Positions 1 to 8,373 of a stretch of DNA of 64,000 bases are shown here, one piece after another. The first letter of the stretch is position 1, and every line of letters starts with the position of its first letter. The stretch is taken from assembly GCA_910574895.1 (NCBI GenBank), contig CAJTDQ010000004.1:1-64000 (forward strand), read 5' to 3'. The stretch comes from Eubacteriaceae bacterium (GTDB taxonomy: Bacteria; Bacillota; Clostridia; Lachnospirales; Lachnospiraceae). The notes beneath the pieces were generated by a model, which saw only the letters and a program-made list of their open reading frames with translations, was not told the origin of the DNA and did no database searches. A program made the translations under genes and the position numbers.

Positions 1-39
1 TCAAGGAGAAAACGATGTCACTCTATCTAATAAAGGTAT

Positions 40-60
40 TATACAAGAATGACTTGTATA
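40..60. promoter_or_regulatory. Perfect inverted repeat upstream of dCMP deaminase
   Basis: Arms TATACAAG (40-47) and CTTGTATA (53-60) are perfect complements separated by 5 nt. No T-tract follows, so it looks more like a protein operator than a terminator. It lies about 70 bp before the deaminase start. A second weaker inverted repeat (TAGGTT 84-89, AACCTA 99-104) sits between it and the RBS. No regulator is identified. Confidence 0.4.
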
Positions 61-127
61 AATATACAGTTAATAAAGGGTTATAGGTTACCTTTATCAA
101 CCTAAATTTATTATATAAGGAGAAATT

Positions 128-616
128 ATGAGTAGTAAAAGACAGGATTACATAGCGTGGGATGAATATTTTATGGGAGTAGCGTCATTATCAGCATTAC
201 GTTCTAAAGACCCTAATACGCAAGTAGGTGCATGTATTGTCAGCCAGGATAATAAAATTTTGTCTATGGGATATAATGGTCTGCCAATTGGATGCAGCGA
301 TGATGAATTTCCATGGAATAGAGAAAGTGATGATCCATATGATAATAAATATTTTTATACAACACACAGCGAGTTAAATGCCATCTTAAATTATCGTGGC
401 GGCAGTTTGGAAGGTGCAAAAATCTATGTGACATTATTTCCATGTAACGAGTGTGCAAAAGCAATTATCCAGTGTGGTATCAAAACAGTTATCTATGGTG
501 ATGATAAATATGGTGATACATCAGCGGTTAAAGCATCTAAGAGAATGATGGCTGCAGCAGGGGTTGCTTATATTCCATACGAGAAATCAGATAAAGAAAT
601 TAAGATAAAATTGTAA
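128..616 (+). CDS. Deoxycytidylate (dCMP) deaminase family protein
   Basis: Zinc-dependent deaminase of the ComEB/dCMP deaminase family, 162 residues, the usual length. Family members convert dCMP to dUMP, feeding dTMP synthesis in the cytosol. The zinc signature is visible: His80-Ser-Glu82 (the HxE motif with the catalytic Glu) and Pro105-Cys106-x-x-Cys109. The N-terminal WDEYFMGVA and DPNTQVGACIV segments are also typical. The start follows AAGGAGAAATT. In Bacillus comEB is linked to competence genes; no competence gene is visible here, so a nucleotide-salvage role is the safer reading. The upstream gene lies outside the window. Confidence 0.9.
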   Translation: MSSKRQDYIAWDEYFMGVASLSALRSKDPNTQVGACIVSQDNKILSMGYNGLPIGCSDDEFPWNRESDDPYDNKYFYTTHSELNAILNYRGGSLEGAKIYVTLFPCNECAKAIIQCGIKTVIYGDDKYGDTSAVKASKRMMAAAGVAYIPYEKSDKEIKIKL

Positions 617-640
617 AAATAATTATAAACAAGAACGCAT

Positions 641-689
641 ATAAGCCATATTGAATATTATAAAATGATAAACGAATAGGATGGCTTAT
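641..689 (+). promoter_or_regulatory. Inverted repeat overlapping the start codon of the next gene
   Basis: ATAAGCCAT (641-649) is perfectly complementary to ATGGCTTAT (681-689), with a 31-nt loop. The 3' arm covers the spacer between the AGG of the ribosome binding site and the ATG at 688. If formed in the mRNA it would hide the start codon. This is inference from pairing only. Confidence 0.3.
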
Positions 690-1074
690 GGATTACAGAT
701 ACGTACCCTTTTACGTTCAGGGAAATGCGGTAACAGGCATTTATTATGGACAATGGGGAATGGCAGAGGACAGAGACATTGATTATGTAAAAGAAATGTA
801 TCCTCTGACATTTTCCAGAATACAGGAACTTGTTGAATTTGAGAGCGATAGACAAGAGTTTGCCGGAAGTATGATGTTTGATGAATATCCGGATAAATTA
901 GGTGTGTTACAGATAGTTAATAGAATATTTGCTAAGATAAAACAGGAAGAGAGTGAATGTACAGAAGGAGATAAATGCACAAAATACCCTGATGACCAGT
1001 GGTTAAAGGATATAATAATGGTTTTGTTACTAAATGAAATGTATAGAAGACGCAGAAGAAAAAGATATTATTAG
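688..1074 (+). CDS. Small conserved-looking protein of unknown function
   Basis: 128 residues, not recognised. It begins with an aromatic-rich stretch (YRYVPFYVQG), has an acidic mid-part with two Cys residues (ECTEGDKC), and ends in a very basic tail (YRRRRRKRYY). No signal peptide or clear membrane span. It lies between the deaminase and a strong terminator and is probably a monocistronic unit or the end of the deaminase operon. Codon use matches the neighbours, so it is likely a real gene. Confidence 0.65.
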   Translation: MDYRYVPFYVQGNAVTGIYYGQWGMAEDRDIDYVKEMYPLTFSRIQELVEFESDRQEFAGSMMFDEYPDKLGVLQIVNRIFAKIKQEESECTEGDKCTKYPDDQWLKDIIMVLLLNEMYRRRRRKRYY

Positions 1075-1092
1075 AAAAGAATTGCAACTAAA

Positions 1093-1145
1093 AAGTGTCA
1101 TATTTGCCAACTTTGTGTAATTGGCAAATGTGGCACTTCTTATTT
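1093..1145 (+). terminator. Rho-independent terminator
   Basis: An 18-bp stem (1093-1110 with 1121-1138) contains two G-U pairs and a 10-nt loop, followed by a T-rich run. The G-U pairs favour function on the plus strand, ending the unknown gene. The next gene converges from the minus strand. Confidence 0.85.
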
Positions 1146-1178
1146 TCATATAAGATTTATTAATAAAAAGTTTCAAGT

Positions 1179-1853
1179 TTATAATGCATAGAATATAATT
1201 GCAAAAAAGTGAAGAACACTTCCGGCAATGATAAAGAGATGGAAAATAGAATGCATCCATTTCTTTTTTTTGCCCAGACCATAGAGAATGGAACCAATGG
1301 TATATGCAATACCTCCAGTTACAAGGAAAAGAACACCACCCAAAGTCATTACATCATAAGTCTGTTTGATAAAGAATATAATGGTCCAACCCATTGCAAG
1401 ATAACAAATCATAGAGAAAATACTATATTTTTTTAAGTCAACAGCAGTCAGGGTACAGGCTAAAATAGCACAACCCCAAACAATACCAAATAGTGTCCAT
1501 GCAAGAATAGTATATTTGGGTCTCATTGCAACAAGTAGAACAGGGGTGTAACTTCCGGCAATTAAAAAATAAATTGTGCAGTGGTCTAATACCTGCATCA
1601 CTTTTTTGCCCATACCGGGACGGAGCCCATGATAAACACTGGACATTGTGTAAAGCAGTATCAGCGTTGTTCCATAAATGCAACTGGAAACCACACCAAT
1701 GGCGCTGCCGGCTTTGGCAGCAGTAATTATGCATAATACCAGGGCCGCAATACCTAAAGCACCACCTACAATGTGGGAAACCATATTGAAGATTTCTTCC
1801 CCTTTTGAATAATCAGGTAATTCTCTGTCTGATAGTTTTGTTCTTTTACCCAT
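1179..1853 (-). CDS. Hemolysin III family (PAQR-like) integral membrane protein
   Basis: 224 residues from the ATG at 1853, which follows GGAGATTTAT; an upstream in-frame extension lacks a ribosome binding site. The sequence has about seven hydrophobic helices. Family hallmarks are present: SHIVGGALG near the N-terminus, SSVYHGLRPG with the conserved SxxxH, DHCTIYFLIAGSYTP, and HSIFHLFIIAGSVLH near the C-terminus. These Ser, Asp and His residues are the zinc site in PAQR-type hydrolases. The name hemolysin III is historical; the physiological role in Firmicutes is unsettled, with lipid or membrane homeostasis the usual guess. Confidence 0.88.
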   Translation of the reverse strand: MGKRTKLSDRELPDYSKGEEIFNMVSHIVGGALGIAALVLCIITAAKAGSAIGVVSSCIYGTTLILLYTMSSVYHGLRPGMGKKVMQVLDHCTIYFLIAGSYTPVLLVAMRPKYTILAWTLFGIVWGCAILACTLTAVDLKKYSIFSMICYLAMGWTIIFFIKQTYDVMTLGGVLFLVTGGIAYTIGSILYGLGKKKKWMHSIFHLFIIAGSVLHFFAIIFYAL

Positions 1854-1899
1854 ATAAATCTCCTTCCAAGCTTCCAAAAATCGACAAAAACCACAACAC

Positions 1900-1949
1900 G
1901 TAGTTTTTAATACTACATAGAAGTATATCATGAAATAAGAATGTGTCAA
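1900..1949 (-). promoter_or_regulatory. Promoter and inverted repeat for the hemolysin III-like gene
   Basis: On the minus strand TTGACA (1949-1944) and TATACT (1927-1922) are separated by 16 bp. Just downstream of the -10 is GTAGT-N7-ACTAC (1900-1916), positioned like an operator in the 5' leader. The regulator is unknown. Confidence 0.6.
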
Positions 1950-2002
1950 GTTGCCAAAAATGTAACATTTTTTAAAATATAAATAAAGTCACGAAAAATG
2001 TA

Positions 2003-2031
2003 TAGACAAAATTAAAAAGGTTTTATATAAT
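2003..2031 (+). promoter_or_regulatory. Promoter of the Tad pilus operon
   Basis: TAGACA (2003-2008) and TATAAT (2026-2031) with a 17-bp spacer, 35 bp ahead of the first gene. No other convincing promoter was seen inside the operon down to 11137. Confidence 0.7.
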
Positions 2032-2065
2032 GTGAGAACAATCCCAAGAGAGAGGAAGTGATATA

Positions 2066-3073
2066 GTGGGTGGAGGTATTTTGGCAATTTATGATTTAGA
2101 GTCAGGTTATGCTGATAGTTTAATGCAGTATATTCATCAAAAACAAAATATGCCTTTTAAAACAGTAGCGTTTACAAATAAAAGTGCACTATATGAATAT
2201 TTGAAAGAACATCATATTGATATTTTACTTATCTCCGTAACTGATATGGAAAAGAAGTTAGAGGATGAGGATATTGAAAAAATTATATTGCTGTCAAATG
2301 GTAAAATTTTTTCAGAATATATTGGATACGCATCAATATATAAATATCAATCGTCAGAGAGAATTATAAGAGAAGTATTAGATTATTTTGTTGAAGTACA
2401 TAATTGCGAAAATATAGTAACAAATATTTCACAAAGTGTAGAAATAGTTTCTGTGTATTCGCCTGTCAAACGAATAGGGCAGACAATTTTGTCCCTAACG
2501 TTGGGACAGATTCTGGCAAACGATTTTACAACTTTATATATAAATATGGAGGAATTTTCAGCCTTTGATAAAATCTTTCATCAGAGTTATGAAGGAGACT
2601 TATCAGATTTAATGTATTTTTATAAACAAAGTCCGGATATATTACCTATAAAATTAAAAGCAATTGTAAACACAATACACCAGTTAGATTATATACCACC
2701 TTTAGTTTATTCAAAAGATTTACGAAATATTGATACTGGAGGTTGGGTAGAATTAATCAAAAGTGTCGCAGCTACTGGTATGTATGAAAAGATTGTTATT
2801 GATTTAAGCAGTGTGGTGGCAGATGTTTTTTCAATTTTGGACATATGCAGTAAGGTATATATGCCGACAATAAATGATATGGTATCTTCCATGAAAATAT
2901 CAGCATTTGAAGAATATTTAGTAAGAAGCGAAAATAGTGAAATAATTGATAAAATTATTAAAGTCAACATGCCCCGGTTACATATGGATATAGAGGATGA
3001 GAGTTTTCTTGACAGATATCTGTGGAATGAGTTTGGAGACTATGTACGTTCTATATTAAAGGAGGCGGCATAG
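2066..3073 (+). CDS. CpaE/TadZ-like protein with degenerate ATPase motif
   Basis: 335 residues, first gene of the pilus operon and immediately before the TadA ATPase, the position of cpaE/tadZ. In other Tad systems this MinD-related protein localises the secretion apparatus. The N-terminal 110 residues look like a receiver-type alpha/beta fold. The following segment begins SVYSPVKRIGQT, aligned where the family has the deviant Walker A KGGxGKT; the Gly-Lys-Thr core is lost. ATP binding is therefore doubtful and a structural localisation role is inferred. The GTG start is chosen; a TTG at 2081 preceded by GGAGG is an alternative. The stop overlaps the next GTG start (TAGTG). Confidence 0.7.
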   Translation: MGGGILAIYDLESGYADSLMQYIHQKQNMPFKTVAFTNKSALYEYLKEHHIDILLISVTDMEKKLEDEDIEKIILLSNGKIFSEYIGYASIYKYQSSERIIREVLDYFVEVHNCENIVTNISQSVEIVSVYSPVKRIGQTILSLTLGQILANDFTTLYINMEEFSAFDKIFHQSYEGDLSDLMYFYKQSPDILPIKLKAIVNTIHQLDYIPPLVYSKDLRNIDTGGWVELIKSVAATGMYEKIVIDLSSVVADVFSILDICSKVYMPTINDMVSSMKISAFEEYLVRSENSEIIDKIIKVNMPRLHMDIEDESFLDRYLWNEFGDYVRSILKEAA

Positions 3074-4266
3074 TGAATTTAGACAAAGAAAAGATACGTG
3101 AACAGGTTCTGCAGTCTATTGATATGACGAGAGAGGCTGATGAACAGGAACTGCATGAGATAATAGACCGGGTGATAGAAAGAGAAGTTGAATATAAATA
3201 TATTACCATTGAACAGAGGATTAGAATTCATCAGGATATATTTAATTCAATAAGAGGTTTAGGAGTAATAGAAGATTTACTCGAAGACGAAAACGTCACG
3301 GAGATTATGATTAATGGTAAAGATCATATATTCATTGAAAAGGAGGGGAGAATTGAGCGCTATAGTGGCTGTGTTGGTTCTGACCAGAGACTACATGATA
3401 TTATTCAACAGATAGTTGGTAACACAAATAGAAGAGTTAATGAGTCAAATCCCATTGCTGATGCCAGACTGTCAGATGGTTCCAGAGTCAATGTAGTACT
3501 TCCGCCAATTGCTTTGGATGGTGCTGTAATTACAATTAGAAAATTTGCAAAAGAGCAGATAACTATAGAACAGTTAATAAAGTGGAAGTCGATAACAGTA
3601 GAAGCAGCAGATTTTCTTAAAAAGTTAGTAGTCTCCGGTTATAACATTTTTGTAAGTGGAGGAACAGGTTCTGGAAAGACGACATTTTTGAATGTATTAT
3701 CAAATTTTATTTCGGCGGATGAGCGGGTAGTGACGATAGAGGATTCGGCTGAACTACAGTTAAAGAACATAAAAAATATAGTGAGATTAGAGACAAGGCA
3801 GGCAAACAGTCAGGGAGAGAACGAGATTACTATACGGGATTTGATAAAAACATCATTAAGAATGCGTCCTGACAGAATTATTGTAGGAGAGGTAAGAGGG
3901 TATGAGGTTTTGGATATGCTACAGGCAATGAATAGTGGCCATGATGGTTCTCTGAGTACTGGTCATGCAAATTCCCCAAAGGATATGCTGGCAAGGTTGG
4001 AGACGATGGTACTAATGGGAATGGAAATACCACTGAATGCGGTAAGAGCACAAATAGCATCAGGAATAGACATTATTGTTCATCTGTCCAGAATGCCGGA
4101 TAAATCAAGGAAAGTTGTTGAAGTAAACGAAGTACAGGGGTATGTAAATAATGAGATTCAGATGAACAAAATATACGAATTGCAAAGTGAAGGATTGATA
4201 AAAACAGGCAGATTACAAAACACAAAAAAACTAAAAGACTATGGAATGGATGTGGGGGATATGTAA
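3073..4266 (+). CDS. tadA: TadA/CpaF-type secretion ATPase
   Basis: 397 residues, cytoplasmic hexameric ATPase that powers Tad pilus assembly. The N-terminal domain (about 1-160) is followed by Walker A GGTGSGKT (196-203), an Asp/Glu box around EDSAELQL, and a Walker B-like RIIVGEVRG. The STGHANS segment matches the His box of the family. Length and motif order are normal. GTG start overlapping the upstream stop by one base; its own stop overlaps the next ATG (TAATG), implying translational coupling. Confidence 0.93.
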   Translation: MNLDKEKIREQVLQSIDMTREADEQELHEIIDRVIEREVEYKYITIEQRIRIHQDIFNSIRGLGVIEDLLEDENVTEIMINGKDHIFIEKEGRIERYSGCVGSDQRLHDIIQQIVGNTNRRVNESNPIADARLSDGSRVNVVLPPIALDGAVITIRKFAKEQITIEQLIKWKSITVEAADFLKKLVVSGYNIFVSGGTGSGKTTFLNVLSNFISADERVVTIEDSAELQLKNIKNIVRLETRQANSQGENEITIRDLIKTSLRMRPDRIIVGEVRGYEVLDMLQAMNSGHDGSLSTGHANSPKDMLARLETMVLMGMEIPLNAVRAQIASGIDIIVHLSRMPDKSRKVVEVNEVQGYVNNEIQMNKIYELQSEGLIKTGRLQNTKKLKDYGMDVGDM

Positions 4267-4994
4267 TGAGAATTTCAAAGATTGAAAAGATATTAAATGT
4301 TATAGTTATTGAACTGGTAATATTTTTTGTGGGAAGAATTTTTTATGGAAATTTTCTGGCGGGATTTATTTTAACACCAATAACGGCGGTTCTATATAGA
4401 GAACGAAAAGAACAAATACTAGAAAAAAAGAGAAATGTTTTGGAGAGAGAGTTTAAAGATATGCTTATTTCCATCTCTGATGGATTAAAAACAGGATATT
4501 CTGTAGAAAATGCGATACAGGCAAGTTATAAAGATATGGGAATGTTGTATGGAAAAAGCAGTGTGATATGCAGTGAAATAAAAATCATGATATCCCAGTT
4601 GAAATTAAATGTCGGAACAGAAAAAGTGATTGGAGATTTTGCAAATAGAATAAAATTGAAAAATGCAAAAGTATTTGCGGAAGTATTCTGTGTCTCAAAA
4701 AAAACAGGTGGAAATATGACACAAATTATTAAAAATGTTACAGATGACATTGTCTTAAAAGAAGAAACCCGGGAAGAAATATATGCAGCGATAACAGAGA
4801 AACGTATGGAGCAGAAAGTAATGACAATCATTCCTATTTTTATAATCGTTTATATTACGCTAACATCCCCAGGATTTCTAAATATTATGTATGAAACATT
4901 ATTTGGGAGATTGATTATGACAGGATGTATTGCAGCATACGTAGCAGCATATATCTGGGGAGAAAAAATTATACGCTCCATAAATCAGGAATAG
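4266..4994 (+). CDS. tadB: TadB-type pilus assembly inner membrane platform protein
   Basis: 242 residues with a T2SSF-type domain. Two hydrophobic segments lie at the N-terminus and two at the C-terminus, flanking a cytoplasmic helical part containing SDGLKTGYSVENAIQAS, the family signature. With TadC it forms the membrane platform on which the TadA ATPase acts. It starts by ATG overlap with tadA. Gene order tadA-tadB-tadC supports the call. Confidence 0.88.
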   Translation: MRISKIEKILNVIVIELVIFFVGRIFYGNFLAGFILTPITAVLYRERKEQILEKKRNVLEREFKDMLISISDGLKTGYSVENAIQASYKDMGMLYGKSSVICSEIKIMISQLKLNVGTEKVIGDFANRIKLKNAKVFAEVFCVSKKTGGNMTQIIKNVTDDIVLKEETREEIYAAITEKRMEQKVMTIIPIFIIVYITLTSPGFLNIMYETLFGRLIMTGCIAAYVAAYIWGEKIIRSINQE

Positions 4995-5005
4995 GGGGGG
5001 GAACA

Positions 5006-6445
5006 TTGATTATTATTGCATTTGTTGGAATCGTGATTTTAAATCTTTTCGTTCTTATGTTGTGTAGATATAAGATAAAAAAAAGAAAAAATATTCAGAA
5101 GAAAAGACATAAGCTCTGGTTTCTCTATGGAATTTCCATGTTTATTGTGGATCATATTCCTAAAAGGGTATTAGAGAAAAATTTAAAAGTCAATCAGGCA
5201 TTCAGAAAATTAATAGTTAGGGAAGATATTAAAAGAGACGTGTATTTGTATCATGTTCAAAAAGTTTCTATCTGTATTGTTGTAATAGAAATAGCATTTT
5301 TACTAACATTGGCAGTAGGTATCTCTGAAAAAACAGAGCAGAGACATATCGATGCAGTTACTAGAAGTCCTTCACAGGATAGAGAGTATCGTCTTGAATT
5401 ACAGGATAAAGATGGACAGAAAGAACAAGTAACAATCTATGTTGCAAGAAAGCAATATACAAAACAACAGATAGAAGACATATTTCAAAAAAGAAAGAAT
5501 GAATTATTAAAAAAGGTCTTAGATAAAAACAAAAGTTTAAATCGTGTAAATAAAAAACTTAATCTTGTAACAGGTATCGGTAAGGAACAGATAATGATTT
5601 CATGGAGTATTAGTGACAGTGAAAAGATTGATTATGATGGAACTTTATCAGAAAATATAGCACCACAGGGCGAAATGGTCATTTTGACAGCAACAATGAC
5701 TTTGGACAAAACAACATACGATTATAGTTTTGCTGCAAATGTTTTTCCGCCAGTGCAAAAAAGCAGTAGAGCGGATAAATTACAAACATACATAGATGAA
5801 AATCAGATGCATCAGGAAAGAGTAGAACTTCCTAAAAAAATAGACGGGGAAAAAATTAAATATCAGAAGATTACATCGGAAATCAGCAGTTTTATATTAC
5901 CATTGGGGTTTATTGTTGCAATTTTATTATTTCTTTTAAAAGATATTGATTTAAAAAAGGAGGTGGAAGAAAGAGACCGGCAGATGCAGAATGACTATCC
6001 GGAAATTGTAAGTAAACTTCTTTTATATTATGGAACGGGACTGTCCATGAAAGGTGTTATCGAGAAAATGGTTAAAGCTTATGAGGAGGAAAAGAAAGAG
6101 CAAAAGTCTCTTTATCGTTACGCATATGAAGAATTAATAATGTGCTGGAATAAAATAAAAAGTGGTGTATCGGAAAGTGTGGCAATAAATGAGTATGGTG
6201 AAAGGTGCAGATTACATTGTTTTATAAAACTGGCAGGTCTGATTGAGCAGAATATGCGTAGAGGAACAAAGGACTTATCAATTATTTTGAAAAGTGAGTT
6301 GAACGAGGCGATGAATGAGAAAAAGAATAATATATTAAAAAGTGGAGGACAAATTTCTACAAAGTTGTTAGGCCCTATGGTAATAATGTTACTTATTTCT
6401 ATTGTAATTATCATGGTACCAGCGTTTATGTCAATGGGTTTTTGA
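5006..6445 (+). CDS. tadC: TadC-type platform protein with large extracytoplasmic insert
   Basis: 479 residues from the TTG at 5006, preceded by a strong GGGGGGG site; a 27-codon upstream extension would overlap tadB. Order: N-terminal membrane helix, short cytoplasmic part, second helix (VSICIVVIEIAFLLTLAVG), about 190 residues predicted outside the membrane, third helix (FILPLGFIVAILLFLL), a cytoplasmic T2SSF domain with KLLLYYGTGLSMKGVIEKM, and a C-terminal helix. The insert holds a segment of the form MISWS...APQG...VILTATMTL...Y.YSFAANVFPP, resembling the degenerate bacterial Ig-like domains of Clostridia. TadC proteins usually lack such an insert. Confidence 0.85.
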   Translation: MIIIAFVGIVILNLFVLMLCRYKIKKRKNIQKKRHKLWFLYGISMFIVDHIPKRVLEKNLKVNQAFRKLIVREDIKRDVYLYHVQKVSICIVVIEIAFLLTLAVGISEKTEQRHIDAVTRSPSQDREYRLELQDKDGQKEQVTIYVARKQYTKQQIEDIFQKRKNELLKKVLDKNKSLNRVNKKLNLVTGIGKEQIMISWSISDSEKIDYDGTLSENIAPQGEMVILTATMTLDKTTYDYSFAANVFPPVQKSSRADKLQTYIDENQMHQERVELPKKIDGEKIKYQKITSEISSFILPLGFIVAILLFLLKDIDLKKEVEERDRQMQNDYPEIVSKLLLYYGTGLSMKGVIEKMVKAYEEEKKEQKSLYRYAYEELIMCWNKIKSGVSESVAINEYGERCRLHCFIKLAGLIEQNMRRGTKDLSIILKSELNEAMNEKKNNILKSGGQISTKLLGPMVIMLLISIVIIMVPAFMSMGF

Positions 6446-6457
6446 GAGAGGAGAAAA

Positions 6458-6628
6458 ATGAAAGAAAAAATAAAAGAAATATTAAATGATGAGAGTGGAA
6501 TGGGTGTTATTGAAGTTGTGTTAATTATATTAGTTTTAGTGGGGTTGGCGTTTGTGTTTAAAAATCAAATAAGTGGGGTAGCTAATAGTATATACACATC
6601 AATTAAAACACAGATACAAGCATTTTAA
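6458..6628 (+). CDS. Flp-type prepilin (major pilin candidate)
   Basis: 56 residues. The short hydrophilic leader MKEKIKEILNDESG ends at Gly14. Residues 15-19 are MGVIE, placing Glu at +5 after the predicted cleavage G14/M15, the rule for type IV and Flp prepilins. A hydrophobic helix of about 18 residues (VVLIILVLVGLAFVF) and a short polar tail follow. RBS GAGAGGAG precedes the ATG. It is probably the processed and assembled subunit, matured by the peptidase encoded at 9209. It sits 12 bp after tadC. Confidence 0.85.
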   Translation: MKEKIKEILNDESGMGVIEVVLIILVLVGLAFVFKNQISGVANSIYTSIKTQIQAF

Positions 6629-6630
6629 GT

Positions 6631-8358
6631 ATGAAAAAAGGAAGTATTACAATATATTTAAGTTTGGTGCTTATAAGTGTCTTATTACTTGTTTGTATTA
6701 TTATAGAGTCTACACGAATTAATGTAGTGCAGACAGAATGTAAGGCATTTACACATTTGGCATCAGATTCTGTTTTGGCTGGATATGCCAGGCAGGTGTA
6801 TAAAGATTATGGAATATTACTTGTATGGGAAGAAAAAACATTAAAGGAGCAGCTAATGGAATACATACAAGCTAATATAGAACAGGCAGATTTGAATTTT
6901 ACTACAACAAATATTATGGCTACACGGATTCGAGACATTAAAATCAGGCAAGTGCAGTATGTAGGACATAATGGTGGTGAAACATTCATAGCGCAGATTT
7001 TATCTTATATGAAATATGCAGTTACCACAAAATCAGTAAATAAGTTGATTAGTTTATATTCACAAAATAATGATTATCAAGAAAGAAACGATACGGCCGA
7101 AGATATGATTAATGTAAAAGAAAATTCGGATATTAGTAAAATCGTTGATGATATTAATAATGAATTATGTAACATGAAAAATAATAATATGAATAATCAA
7201 TTTGCAACTGAAAGAAAGAGAACAAAATTTCTTAAAAAAGTGAATCAAATTATTGAAATGATAGAATCCTATCAAGAAAAAAGAGAAGATATTGTTAAAG
7301 AATATAAGGAGATTCAGGGTAATGATTATATGGATTTTAACCTTAATATACTAGAACAAATAAAGAACAGGATAGAGAAAGAAGAGCTTATGGATTCTAG
7401 CAGATTTGAGGATAAATGGGTAGATATCTCAAAAGAAATTCAAAAAAAGATAAAAGAATTGAAAGTGAATGTGATATCAGAAGAGGATAAAAAGAATAAA
7501 GGTATTTATGAAAGTGCAAAACGCTTTCTGGAGAGAGGTATTCTGTCAATGGTAATTGACGATTCTTCTAATATTTCTTCGGCTGCTATATCAGATTCAG
7601 ATCTGCCATCAAATAAAGAAACAGACAAAACTGATTTGTCATGCAGTGCAATAGATAAAGCAAAGGTGATTTTATATGGAGGAATGAAATTTGGAAATTA
7701 TTGCAGTATCAAAAACAATACTGATTTAAAGTATGAACTCGAATATATTATTGCAGGAAAGGATACGGATCACAGTAATTTAGCGACTACCGTAGAGCAG
7801 ATGGCAGGAATTAGAAATATAACAACCTTGGCTTATATTCTTACAGATAAAGATAAAATGACAAAACTTTCTACAATTGCCGCGTCTGCAACTACTGCAA
7901 TAGGGCTTCCATTTTTAGAACCGGTAATAAAAGCAGTATTGGTTGAGGCATGGGCATTAGCAGAAGCAATTCATGATGTGAAAATTTTAATGAGTGGAAA
8001 GAAAATCGATGTTATCAAAAATAATAAAAATTGGAATACGGGGATTCATAATTTGATTTGTAATGAAACAAAAGGGTCAGAAAAAAAGTCGGCAATAGAT
8101 TATAAGCAATTTTGTTATATTTTGCTCATGAAGGAACGAATGAGCAAAATTGCGTTTCGAATGATGGATCTTATTCAGGTAAATATAAAAAAGAACTACA
8201 ACCAGTCGTTTAAGATGAATCAATGTTTTTCGGGTTTTCAGATACAAGCACAATATGAGGCGGAACCGCTGTTCATTTCTATGCCATTTATAATAAATTT
8301 TTTGGGAGAAAAAATAGGTACTTATAAATTTTATGTGGAAAGTAAAATGCAATATTAG
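6631..8358 (+). CDS. DUF5702-type pseudopilin-like membrane protein of the Tad locus
   Basis: 575 residues, starting 2 bp after the pilin stop. The N-terminus KKGSITIYLSLVLIS continues into a hydrophobic helix like TadE/TadG pseudopilins. The rest, about 540 residues, should lie outside the membrane. It is strongly charged with predicted coiled-coil stretches (about 150-290). A second hydrophobic stretch near residues 410-450 (IAASATTAIGLPFLEP...) may be membrane-associated. DUF5702 proteins are recurrent in clostridial Tad loci, and I assign the family from that resemblance. Role unknown; a minor pilin, tip or anchoring component is inferred. Confidence 0.7.
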   Translation: MKKGSITIYLSLVLISVLLLVCIIIESTRINVVQTECKAFTHLASDSVLAGYARQVYKDYGILLVWEEKTLKEQLMEYIQANIEQADLNFTTTNIMATRIRDIKIRQVQYVGHNGGETFIAQILSYMKYAVTTKSVNKLISLYSQNNDYQERNDTAEDMINVKENSDISKIVDDINNELCNMKNNNMNNQFATERKRTKFLKKVNQIIEMIESYQEKREDIVKEYKEIQGNDYMDFNLNILEQIKNRIEKEELMDSSRFEDKWVDISKEIQKKIKELKVNVISEEDKKNKGIYESAKRFLERGILSMVIDDSSNISSAAISDSDLPSNKETDKTDLSCSAIDKAKVILYGGMKFGNYCSIKNNTDLKYELEYIIAGKDTDHSNLATTVEQMAGIRNITTLAYILTDKDKMTKLSTIAASATTAIGLPFLEPVIKAVLVEAWALAEAIHDVKILMSGKKIDVIKNNKNWNTGIHNLICNETKGSEKKSAIDYKQFCYILLMKERMSKIAFRMMDLIQVNIKKNYNQSFKMNQCFSGFQIQAQYEAEPLFISMPFIINFLGEKIGTYKFYVESKMQY

Positions 8359-8373
8359 AGGAGGTGAATAGAT

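Noticed and set aside
2-52. Open frame at the left edge ending in TGA at 50-52
   Set aside because: Seventeen codons are too few to tell a real C-terminus from chance, and the stop falls inside the palindrome loop.
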